From the NCBI GenBank assembly GCA_945873015.1, contig CAMCBY010000297.1, forward strand, positions 1 through 5,657: a stretch of DNA of 5,657 nt, given 5' to 3'. Position 1 is the stretch's first letter; every line of letters begins with the position of its first letter. The stretch comes from Klebsiella pneumoniae. Lineage in GTDB: Bacteria > Pseudomonadota > Gammaproteobacteria > Ga0077536. Position numbers and translations under genes: made by a program. Under the pieces are notes generated by a model. It searched no databases, had not been told where the DNA came from, and saw only the letters and a program-made list of their open reading frames with translations. Shown piece after piece: positions 1 to 5,657 of the stretch.

Positions 1-873
1 TCACGTATCAGCCTGTGCCGTCAGAGCGAACGCAAAGGCAAAACCTCGGGCCTCAATCACGGCATTGAACAGGCCCATGGCGAAGTCGTGGTGTTCTCCG
101 ACGCCAACGCCATGTATGAAACCCAGGCCGTGCGCGAACTGGTCGCGCCACTGCGCGATGAGAACGTCGGTTATGTGGTGGGGGCCGCGCATTACAGCGA
201 CTCCGAACAGGGCGAAGCGCAAGCCAGCGAAGGCCTGTACTGGCGCTACGAACTCGCGCTCAAGCGTATGGAATCCGCTTACGGCTCCGTAGTCGGCGGC
301 GACGGCGCTATTTACGCCATTCGCCGGGAATTGTATTGGCCCTTACACGAAGACGACATCAACGACTTCGTCAATCCGTTGCAAATCATCGCTGCCGGCA
401 AACGCGGAGTGTTCAATCCGCAGGCACGCGCCTTTGAAGAAGGTGCCGATTCCTTCGACAAGGAGTTCCGCCGCAAGCGCCGCATCGTCAATCGCAGTTG
501 GCGCGCCGTGCTGCGCTACGGTGGCGCAGTGCGCAAGGCTGGCAATCCGGCTTTCGTGTTTCAACTGTCCGCGCACAAGATTCTGCGCTGGTTTGCGATG
601 CCGGTCTGGGTGCTGCTCGCGTTGACCAATCTGCCACTGGCGGCCGCGGCCGGCTTCAGTATTTATGACCTGTCGCTGATCGGGCTGGTGGCTTCAGTGG
701 TGCTGGCACTGAAAGCACGGCGCGCCATCGCACATGGTGCGCAACCGCCCAAACTCGCTTATCTCTTTTATTACTTCTACCTGGTCAATATCGCGGCTGT
801 GCTCGGCATCTGGGATGAAAGCCGCGGCATTCGTCACAGCAAATGGGACCACGTGCGCAGCAATGGCACTTGA
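1..873 (+). CDS. Family 2 glycosyltransferase, cellulose-synthase-like, membrane-anchored (5' partial)
   Basis: The reading frame is open from the first base to a TGA at 871-873, giving 290 visible codons. The start lies upstream, and by comparison with the family roughly 80-110 N-terminal residues, including the first nucleotide-binding strand, are missing. What remains matches the GT2 cellulose-synthase-like (CESA_like_1) pattern: RKGKTSGLN near residues 11-19, the metal-binding aspartate region FSDANAMY at 33-40, a GAIYAIRREL acceptor-side segment at about 102-111, an acidic HEDDINDF stretch at 116-123 that should hold the catalytic base, and an arginine-rich RRKRRIVNRSW at 157-167. Three hydrophobic segments follow (about 197-217, 220-239 and 251-271), so the protein is probably anchored in the inner membrane with its catalytic domain in the cytoplasm. 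It probably transfers a sugar from a nucleotide-sugar donor during polysaccharide assembly; donor and acceptor cannot be read from the sequence. The gene ends 30 bases before the amidotransferase gene. An internal GTG at 88 is not a credible start because conserved family sequence continues upstream of it. Confidence 0.92.
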   Translation, partial: SRISLCRQSERKGKTSGLNHGIEQAHGEVVVFSDANAMYETQAVRELVAPLRDENVGYVVGAAHYSDSEQGEAQASEGLYWRYELALKRMESAYGSVVGGDGAIYAIRRELYWPLHEDDINDFVNPLQIIAAGKRGVFNPQARAFEEGADSFDKEFRRKRRIVNRSWRAVLRYGGAVRKAGNPAFVFQLSAHKILRWFAMPVWVLLALTNLPLAAAAGFSIYDLSLIGLVASVVLALKARRAIAHGAQPPKLAYLFYYFYLVNIAAVLGIWDESRGIRHSKWDHVRSNGT

Positions 874-903
874 GGGCGATTCCATCATGCGAGAGTTGAG
901 TCT

Positions 904-2781
904 ATGTGTGGAATAGTCGGCGTTCATTATTTCGATCGCGCGCGTCGCGTCAGCGAAGACGTGCTGCGGATGATGAACGATCAAATCGTGCATCGCGGCC
1001 CGGACGATCAGGGCCAGGCCTGTTTTGGCCATACCGGCATCGGCATGCGCCGCCTGTCGATCATCGATCTCGGCGGTGGTCACCAGCCGATCTATTCGCC
1101 ATCCGCCCGCCAGGCGATCGTTTTTAACGGAGAGGCCTTCAATTTTCAGGAACGGCGCAGCGCGCTCCAAGCCGCCGGCCACAGCTTCACTACCCATAGC
1201 GATACCGAGGTAGTGCTGCATCTTTATCTCGCCCATGACACTCGCTTCATCGATTACATCAATGGCATGTTCGGGCTGGCCATCTGGGATGCGGACAAAC
1301 AGCGACTGCTGCTCGCCCGCGACCGGCTAGGCATCAAGCCACTCTATTATTATCTCGATGCCGACAAACTCATCTACGGCTCAGAGATTAAATCTCTGCT
1401 CGCCCATCCCGAAATAAGTCGCTCCCTCGACCTCGACAGCCTGCAGCTATATCTGCAGTACGGCTTCACACCCGCGCCGCATACCCTGCTGAAGGGCATC
1501 AAAAAGCTGCCACCGGGCCACATGCTACTGACCACCGCTACCGGTGTCGAAATCCACAAATACTGGGACGTGTCTTACGCTGACAAGATGAGCGGCAGCG
1601 TCGAGCAGGTGGCCGACGAGCTTTATGATTTGCTGCGTAGCTCGGTCAAGTATCGAATGATCGCCGACGTGCCGCTAGGCGCGTTCTTGAGCGGCGGCAT
1701 GGACTCCAGCAGCATCGTGCACATGATGCGCGACCTCGGCTCGAGTCATATCAGCACCTACAACATCGGCTACGGTGCCTCGTTCGCCGAACACGATGAA
1801 TCGTCTGAAGCACGTGAGATAGCCCGGCACTACGGCACCGATCACCATGAGATCCTCGCCGAGCCCGACGTGCGCAACCTGTTCCCCAAACTCATCCGTT
1901 ACATGGACGAACCGATAGCCGATTCGTCCTTCGTAGTCACCTATCTGGTCTCCCAACTCGCCAGTGAATCGGTCAAGGTCATTCTGTCCGGCGTGGGTGG
2001 CGACGAACTGTTCGGCGGCTACCGGCGCTATTTCAACATTGGCCTTAACCGCTGGTGGCATCGAATACCGCGCGCGCTGCGCCAGGGGGTGATAGCACCC
2101 TTGCTCGGCGCGCTGCCGGAAGATCGCAATCACCGCATACTCAACTACGTGCGCCTCGCCAAGGGTTTTGTACGGACCGCCGAGTTGCCGCCCGGCGAAC
2201 AATATGGCGCGATGATGCGGGTGCTCGCACCTGAACTGCTCAACCAATCGTCGCGCACCGCGCTCGATGTGCTGCGGCCGTTTACCGATACGCTCGCCGA
2301 TTGTGATGCCAGCGACCTGCTCGACCGCGTGATGTATGTCGATCTCAAGACCTCACTGCCGGAACAACTGCTGTTGCTCACCGACAAGATGTCGATGGCC
2401 TGCTCAATTGAAGTACGGGTGCCTTACCTCGACTATCGCGTGGTGGAGTTCGCCGCCCGAATACCCGTCAAATACAAACTTCGTGGTCTCGAGTTACGGC
2501 ATATCCAACGCCGCGCCTTTCATAATCGACTACCCGAGGCCGTACTCAATCGACGCAAACGCGGCTTTGGCGCGCCGGTCGGTGCGTGGTTGCGTGGCGG
2601 ACTGCGCGAAATGATCGACGACCTGCTGTCCAATTCGCGGATGCAACAACAGGGTCTGTTTGATGTGGCGCAGGTGCGCGCGCTAGTCGATGGACACATG
2701 GAGCGACGAATTGACGGTACCGATGGACTGCTTGCCCTGCTGACATTTCAGCTCTGGCAGCAAGAGTTCCTCGCGAACTAG
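904..2781 (+). CDS. asnB: Asparagine synthase (glutamine-hydrolysing)-type amidotransferase
   Basis: This complete 625-residue protein is the usual length for the AsnB family found in polysaccharide loci. The start is fixed by MCGI: after removal of Met1, Cys2 becomes the N-terminal nucleophile that hydrolyses glutamine. The class II glutaminase domain (about 1-210) also shows RGPDDQG at 31-37, RRLSIID at 49-55, the NGE oxyanion element at 75-77 and SDTE at 99-102. The synthetase domain (about 235-625) shows the ATP-pyrophosphatase loop LSGGMDSSS at 262-270, SGVGGDELFGGYRRY at 362-376, DKMSMACSIEVRVPYLD at 494-510 and RKRGFGAPVGAWLRG at 551-565. The family forms an acyl-adenylate on a carboxylate and replaces it with ammonia channelled from glutamine. 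Between glycosyltransferase genes, the likelier role is amidation of a sugar carboxylate or related precursor rather than bulk asparagine supply, but that is inference. Valine 364 sits where E. coli-type AsnB has a glutamate. A weak purine-rich stretch (GAGAG, 891-895) lies 8 bases before the start. Confidence 0.96.
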   Translation: MCGIVGVHYFDRARRVSEDVLRMMNDQIVHRGPDDQGQACFGHTGIGMRRLSIIDLGGGHQPIYSPSARQAIVFNGEAFNFQERRSALQAAGHSFTTHSDTEVVLHLYLAHDTRFIDYINGMFGLAIWDADKQRLLLARDRLGIKPLYYYLDADKLIYGSEIKSLLAHPEISRSLDLDSLQLYLQYGFTPAPHTLLKGIKKLPPGHMLLTTATGVEIHKYWDVSYADKMSGSVEQVADELYDLLRSSVKYRMIADVPLGAFLSGGMDSSSIVHMMRDLGSSHISTYNIGYGASFAEHDESSEAREIARHYGTDHHEILAEPDVRNLFPKLIRYMDEPIADSSFVVTYLVSQLASESVKVILSGVGGDELFGGYRRYFNIGLNRWWHRIPRALRQGVIAPLLGALPEDRNHRILNYVRLAKGFVRTAELPPGEQYGAMMRVLAPELLNQSSRTALDVLRPFTDTLADCDASDLLDRVMYVDLKTSLPEQLLLLTDKMSMACSIEVRVPYLDYRVVEFAARIPVKYKLRGLELRHIQRRAFHNRLPEAVLNRRKRGFGAPVGAWLRGGLREMIDDLLSNSRMQQQGLFDVAQVRALVDGHMERRIDGTDGLLALLTFQLWQQEFLAN

Positions 2782-2800
2782 CGCTGCGACCAGCGCAGCG
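2782..2800 (+). promoter_or_regulatory. GC-rich hairpin between asnB and the next glycosyltransferase gene
   Basis: A perfect 7-base inverted repeat, CGCTGCG at 2782-2788 and CGCAGCG at 2794-2800, encloses a 5-base loop. In RNA it could extend downward by G-U, A-U and U-G pairs into the asnB stop codon (2779-2781 with 2801-2803). It fills almost all of the 24-base gap and ends 5 bases before the ATG at 2806, where a Shine-Dalgarno sequence would be expected and none is seen. No run of T follows, so it does not look like an intrinsic terminator. It could modulate translation of the downstream gene, mark a processing point, or be chance in GC-rich DNA. Confidence 0.45.
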
Positions 2801-2805
2801 TTGTC

Positions 2806-3993
2806 ATGAACAAACCCGTCATCGTCGCTTTTGCCAGCACACCGTGGGATTCGGTGTGGATGAACCGACAACATCTGTTGTCGCGTTTGGCAGCGCGCGG
2901 TTACCGCATTGCCTACAGCAACGGTATCGCCCACTACACTGAATACGGCAAGCTGCCGTTCTGGCCAAGGCAGGAATGGCGCGATCATATTCTATTGGCC
3001 CGGCGCGGCTATTTTCCGCCGGCCAGCGTGCGCATGTCCTGGCTCAAGCGTGTGGCTTTACACCAGCACTGCCGCGCGCTGCTGCGATCACTGGGCGCGG
3101 CGCATGCCGAGGACGTCATTGGCATGTGTTTCGACCCCAATCTGCTCGACTGTGTCGATGCGCTCGCGCCCGGTCGGCGCATGTTTCACATCTACGACTC
3201 GTATCACAAGATGTATGGCCATGTGTTCGAGTTCGAGAATGTGCGTCGTCGTATCGGTGCCTACGACCTTGTTACCGCGAGTTCCGCGCAGATGTACGAA
3301 GAGGTCACCGGCCGCGCCCCGCGTCCGGAGTGCATCGTCGCCAACGGCGTCGATTTTTCATCATTTGATGGCACCGAAGTCGCGCCTTCGCCCACTGCCG
3401 ATGCCATTCGCGCCCTGCCGGGCACGCATATCGGTTATGTCGGCAGTATCAACACCAAAATAGATTTTGCATTGATCAACTGGCTGTCCGAGCGTTTCAG
3501 CAACGATAGTTTTGTGCTGGTCGGTCCGACCCGCCACGCCATTCTGGAACGCATGAGCGAGGATCTGGCAAGCTACGAGCAACTCCGCGCGCGGCCCAAT
3601 GTGCATATTCTGCCGCCCGTGTCGCGCCATGAGGTTCCGGCGATACTGGCGGCGATGGATATCAACTGCATATTTTTCCGCGTCGACCGCGCCGATTGGG
3701 TGCCTGCGGTCTACCCCATCAAGCTGAACGAATATCTGGCCAGCGGCAAACCGGTATTGAGCTGCGATTTGCGCGTGGTGCGCGAGGACTTCGCCGAGGT
3801 AGTGACCACCTGCCTCGACCGCGATGGGTGGGCGGCGGCCATTGAGGGCCTGCGTAGCGCGCCCCGAGAGACCGGGAAAGTCGCCGCGCGTATGGCTGTC
3901 GCGCGCGCCAACGACTGGGATCGGCGCGTCGATCAGATCGAAGCGCTGATAGCCAATCTCGAGCCGCGGGATTCATCTCGCACGCCGGCCTGA
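2806..3993 (+). CDS. GT-B fold glycosyltransferase, TuaH/WcaI-like
   Basis: This complete 395-residue protein has no signal peptide and no clear membrane segment, so it should be cytoplasmic or peripheral to the inner membrane. The N-terminal half (about 1-180) opens with VIVAFASTPWDSVWMNRQH, resembling the start of teichuronic-acid TuaH-like transferases, and includes HIYDSYHKM at 128-136 and DLVTASSAQMYEEV at 154-167. A linker carrying NGVDF (180-184) leads into the C-terminal nucleotide-sugar-binding half: IGYVGSINTKIDFALI at 209-224, FVLVGP at 236-241, NVHILPPVSRHEVPAIL at 265-281 and YPIKLNEYLASGKPV at 303-317. Only the second glutamate (E309) of the EX7E signature is present; alanine 301 occupies the first position. 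It probably transfers a sugar from a nucleotide-sugar donor to a growing lipid-linked oligosaccharide; the sugar is unknown. The start is supported by the match beginning at once after Met1, although no Shine-Dalgarno sequence is visible and a hairpin lies just upstream. The next gene begins 13 bases after the stop. Confidence 0.92.
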   Translation: MNKPVIVAFASTPWDSVWMNRQHLLSRLAARGYRIAYSNGIAHYTEYGKLPFWPRQEWRDHILLARRGYFPPASVRMSWLKRVALHQHCRALLRSLGAAHAEDVIGMCFDPNLLDCVDALAPGRRMFHIYDSYHKMYGHVFEFENVRRRIGAYDLVTASSAQMYEEVTGRAPRPECIVANGVDFSSFDGTEVAPSPTADAIRALPGTHIGYVGSINTKIDFALINWLSERFSNDSFVLVGPTRHAILERMSEDLASYEQLRARPNVHILPPVSRHEVPAILAAMDINCIFFRVDRADWVPAVYPIKLNEYLASGKPVLSCDLRVVREDFAEVVTTCLDRDGWAAAIEGLRSAPRETGKVAARMAVARANDWDRRVDQIEALIANLEPRDSSRTPA

Positions 3994-4006
3994 ACCGAAC
4001 GCCGTC

Positions 4007-5182
4007 ATGCGCGTCCTGCAGGTCTACAAGACGCCCTTTCCGGCGGTTCGAGGCGGTGTTGATGTGGTGGTCAGCAATCTGCTGCGGCACCCAGCAAGCG
4101 GTTGTGAGTGCCTGCTGTTGCGCACGGCTGAGTGGACCTTGCGCGGTGTACAGGTCGAACATATCGACGGCGTAAAGGTGATCGCACTGCATCTGCCGGT
4201 GCCGCCGGCGAGCTGGACTGCGTGGTCAAGCTGGTGGTTTCTCGCCACCCGCGCGCCACTCGCACTATGGCGACTGCGCGCGGTGCTGCGCGAACACACC
4301 ATCGACATCGTGCATCTGCATACTCTGCAGTTTTATCAACTTTACTTCGTGCTGTGTCGCTGGTTCGGTGGCCCACCCTTTATCGTGACCCTGCATCGTG
4401 CTGAAGTGCTGGGCTTTCACCGTCGGCATGTTCTCATGCGCGCCTGCTGGCATTTGGTACTGACCCGCGCTGCGGCAGTCAATGCGGTATCCGCGTGGTT
4501 GACTGCCGAGGCGCGGCGGCGCCTGCCCTTTGTGCCCGCCATTGAGGTCATCACCAATGGTATTGCCGCGCCCGACGCAGACTTGCCGAAAAGCGACCTG
4601 CTGCGCCAAAGATTAGGACTGCCGGCGCATTACTTGTGTATGGTCGGTGTTTTGGAAGCCTACAAGGGCCACGATATCGCGCTGCACGCCCTTGCGGGTA
4701 TCGATGCCGATTGCGATTTGCTGCTCATCGGCAGCGGTAGCCTGCTGGCGCCGTATCGCGCCCTGTGTGAACGCCTCGGCATCGCCGCGCGTGTGCATTT
4801 TGTCGGCCAGTTAGCCCACGAGGACACACTCGCCCTGCTACGGGACAGCCTTGCGCTGGTCATGCCGTCACGCAATGAAGGGCTGGGATTGGTTGTGCTT
4901 GAAGCCGGCATGCTCGGTGTGCCGGTGATCGCAAGCGACATTGAACCGTTTCGCGAAATGCTCGCCCACGAAACAACCGCGCTGCTGTTCGCCACTGAGA
5001 ATGCCGACGCACTGAGCCACGCGGCCCGTCGCCTGCTGACCGATGCGCCGCTGCGCACGCAACTGGCACAGCAGTTCAGCGCGCACGTGCGCGAGAGTTT
5101 TTCCTTTTCAACAAACGCACGGCGCTATGCACAGTTGTATCGCCGCGTGCTCGACGGCACGCTGAAGGACAGTCAATCATGA
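4007..5182 (+). CDS. Family 4 glycosyltransferase (GT-B fold)
   Basis: This complete 391-residue protein is the normal length for GT4. The N-terminal acceptor-side domain begins MRVLQVYKTPFPAVRGGVD, with the GGV loop at 16-18, and includes DIVHLHT at 100-106, VTLHRAE at 127-133 and AVNAVSAW at 157-164. After NGIAAPD (184-190) the donor-binding domain follows: MVGVLEAYKGHD at 212-223, LLLIGSGS at 238-245, VHFVGQL at 263-269, and the signature SRNEGLGLVVLEAG at 288-301, where E291 and E299 form EX7E. The C-terminal SFSFSTNARRYAQLY region is the usual closing helix that packs back on the first domain. This supports a retaining transferase using a nucleotide-sugar donor in the cytoplasm; the sugar cannot be told. 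In the family's G-R-L...K-G motif the arginine is valine (V215), while the lysine (K220) is kept. No signal peptide is seen. There is no obvious Shine-Dalgarno sequence in the 13-base gap, so translation may depend on ribosomes arriving from the previous gene. The stop overlaps the next start as ATGA. Confidence 0.95.
   Translation: MRVLQVYKTPFPAVRGGVDVVVSNLLRHPASGCECLLLRTAEWTLRGVQVEHIDGVKVIALHLPVPPASWTAWSSWWFLATRAPLALWRLRAVLREHTIDIVHLHTLQFYQLYFVLCRWFGGPPFIVTLHRAEVLGFHRRHVLMRACWHLVLTRAAAVNAVSAWLTAEARRRLPFVPAIEVITNGIAAPDADLPKSDLLRQRLGLPAHYLCMVGVLEAYKGHDIALHALAGIDADCDLLLIGSGSLLAPYRALCERLGIAARVHFVGQLAHEDTLALLRDSLALVMPSRNEGLGLVVLEAGMLGVPVIASDIEPFREMLAHETTALLFATENADALSHAARRLLTDAPLRTQLAQQFSAHVRESFSFSTNARRYAQLYRRVLDGTLKDSQS
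5165..5169 (+). promoter_or_regulatory. Ribosome binding site for the right-edge glycosyltransferase gene
   Basis: AAGGA, inside the end of the preceding coding sequence, lies 9 bases before the ATG at 5179. It is the clearest Shine-Dalgarno match in the window and supports that start, which overlaps the preceding stop codon in the arrangement ATGA. Confidence 0.65.
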
Positions 5183-5657
5183 ACGGTCAACGCGCGCCGG
5201 TCACCATTATCCTGCCGACCTTCAATCGCGCCCGCTACGTTGTGCCGGCGCTCGACAGTCTGCTCAAGCAGAGCCGGCCGGCTGCCCAGGTCATCGTCGT
5301 CAACGATGGTTCTAGCGACGAAACCAGCAGTGTCATGCAGTCCTACGGCGCGCGCATCGAATTCATAGAAAAGGCCAACGGTGGCAAATGTTCGGCCATC
5401 AATGCCGCACTTGCCCATGCGCGCGAGAAATATGTGTGGGTGTTCGACGACGACGACATCGCCTGTCCCGATGCATTGGCGCGGCACGTCGCGGCGCTTG
5501 ATGCCCATGCCGATGCCGGCTTCACCATCAGCGGCTCCTATCGTTGCTATAACGCTGCGGACGGCATCACGTTAGACGTAGTGCGCGCGCAGCCGGTGCG
5601 GCCGTTCCACGATGACGATCACCTGCTCGAACTCCTGCTGAGCTCCTATATTGCCGG
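5179..5657 (+). CDS. Family 2 glycosyltransferase (3' partial)
   Basis: The frame opens with ATG at 5179 and stays open to the window edge: 159 full codons plus two bases, with the remainder cut off. The visible part is a standard GT-A nucleotide-sugar-binding domain. It shows VTIILPTFNRARYVVPALDS near residues 8-27, IVVNDGSSDET at 39-49, NGGKCSAIN at 67-75, and the metal-binding aspartates as FDDDD with D90-D93, followed by CPDALARHV. No membrane segment is present in the visible part; whether the C-terminus carries one cannot be known. Family 2 enzymes of this kind are usually inverting transferases that act in the cytoplasm on lipid-linked acceptors in O-antigen, capsule or exopolysaccharide assembly; the sugar is not predictable. 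The start is supported by the AAGGA at 5165-5169 and by homology beginning within eight residues. The ATGA overlap with the upstream stop suggests translational coupling to the family 4 transferase. It is clearly distinct from the membrane-anchored family 2 protein at the left edge, so it is not a simple local duplication. Confidence 0.93.
   Translation, partial: MNGQRAPVTIILPTFNRARYVVPALDSLLKQSRPAAQVIVVNDGSSDETSSVMQSYGARIEFIEKANGGKCSAINAALAHAREKYVWVFDDDDIACPDALARHVAALDAHADAGFTISGSYRCYNAADGITLDVVRAQPVRPFHDDDHLLELLLSSYIA

Noticed and set aside
88..90. GTG at 88 as the start of gene 1
   Set aside because: Conserved GT2 sequence (RKGKTSGLN and following residues) continues in frame upstream of it, so the true start lies outside the window.
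887..916. Tiny plus-strand frame (9 residues) overlapping the start of asnB, a possible leader peptide
   Set aside because: It has no ribosome binding site of its own and no residue pattern suggesting attenuation, and no terminator-like structure follows. Most likely chance.
694..1236. Minus-strand open frame of 180 codons across the junction of genes 1 and 2
   Set aside because: It lies opposite two well-supported coding regions, its translation shows no recognisable domain, and long antisense frames are expected in GC-rich coding DNA.
1441..1458. Two CTGCAG hexamers 6 bases apart, a possible operator-like repeat
   Set aside because: They lie within conserved asnB coding sequence (encoding LQLYLQ) and are explained by repeated Leu-Gln codons; no further symmetry extends inward.
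1675..2247. Minus-strand open frame of 190 codons inside asnB
   Set aside because: It is entirely opposite conserved asnB motifs (PP-loop and SGVGGDELFGGY) and has no family resemblance.
2909..3463. Plus-strand open frame of 184 codons in another frame of gene 3
   Set aside because: Its composition (rich in Arg, Cys, Ser and Pro) is typical of out-of-frame translation, and gene 3 has clear family motifs over the same bases.
3719..4192. Minus-strand open frame of 157 codons spanning the junction of genes 3 and 4
   Set aside because: It overlaps conserved parts of both transferases on the other strand, and its arginine-rich translation resembles no known protein.

Overview
The window is a densely packed, one-directional stretch of a cell-surface or secreted polysaccharide biosynthesis locus. 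It holds five protein-coding genes on the plus strand, three complete and one cut at each edge. The junctions are short (30, 24 and 13 bases, then a 4-base ATGA overlap), so the genes are probably one transcript. No stretch over 300 bases lacks a gene. I see no tRNA, rRNA, CRISPR array, insertion sequence or convincing internal promoter or terminator.

Layout: (1) 1-873, the C-terminal three quarters or so of a membrane-anchored family 2 glycosyltransferase of the cellulose-synthase-like type; (2) 904-2781, a complete glutamine-hydrolysing asparagine-synthase-type amidotransferase (asnB family); (3) 2806-3993, a complete GT-B glycosyltransferase resembling the TuaH/WcaI-like group; (4) 4007-5182, a complete family 4 glycosyltransferase; (5) 5179 to the right edge, the N-terminal part of a second, soluble-looking family 2 glycosyltransferase.

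Organism: the DNA is GC-rich with GC-rich third codon positions, uses ATG starts where visible, and has compact gene spacing. This fits a high-GC bacterium, most plausibly a proteobacterium (beta or gamma), but nothing here fixes the genus. Such sets of glycosyltransferases with an asnB-like gene are known from O-antigen, capsule and exopolysaccharide loci, including those linked to exosortase A (XrtA). No exosortase, Wzx/Wzy, Wza/Wzc or ABC transporter lies in the window, so the pathway type cannot be decided.

How the genes may work together (inference): the four glycosyltransferases would each add a sugar to a lipid-linked oligosaccharide on the cytoplasmic face of the membrane. The amidotransferase would supply an amide group, for example on a uronic acid or another carboxylate in the polymer. 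No gene here clearly represents a new kind of system. The points most worth a second look are the amidotransferase with an altered synthetase loop in a sugar-assembly operon, the GC-rich hairpin that fills the ribosome-binding region of gene 3, and changes at expected active-site positions in the two GT-B enzymes.
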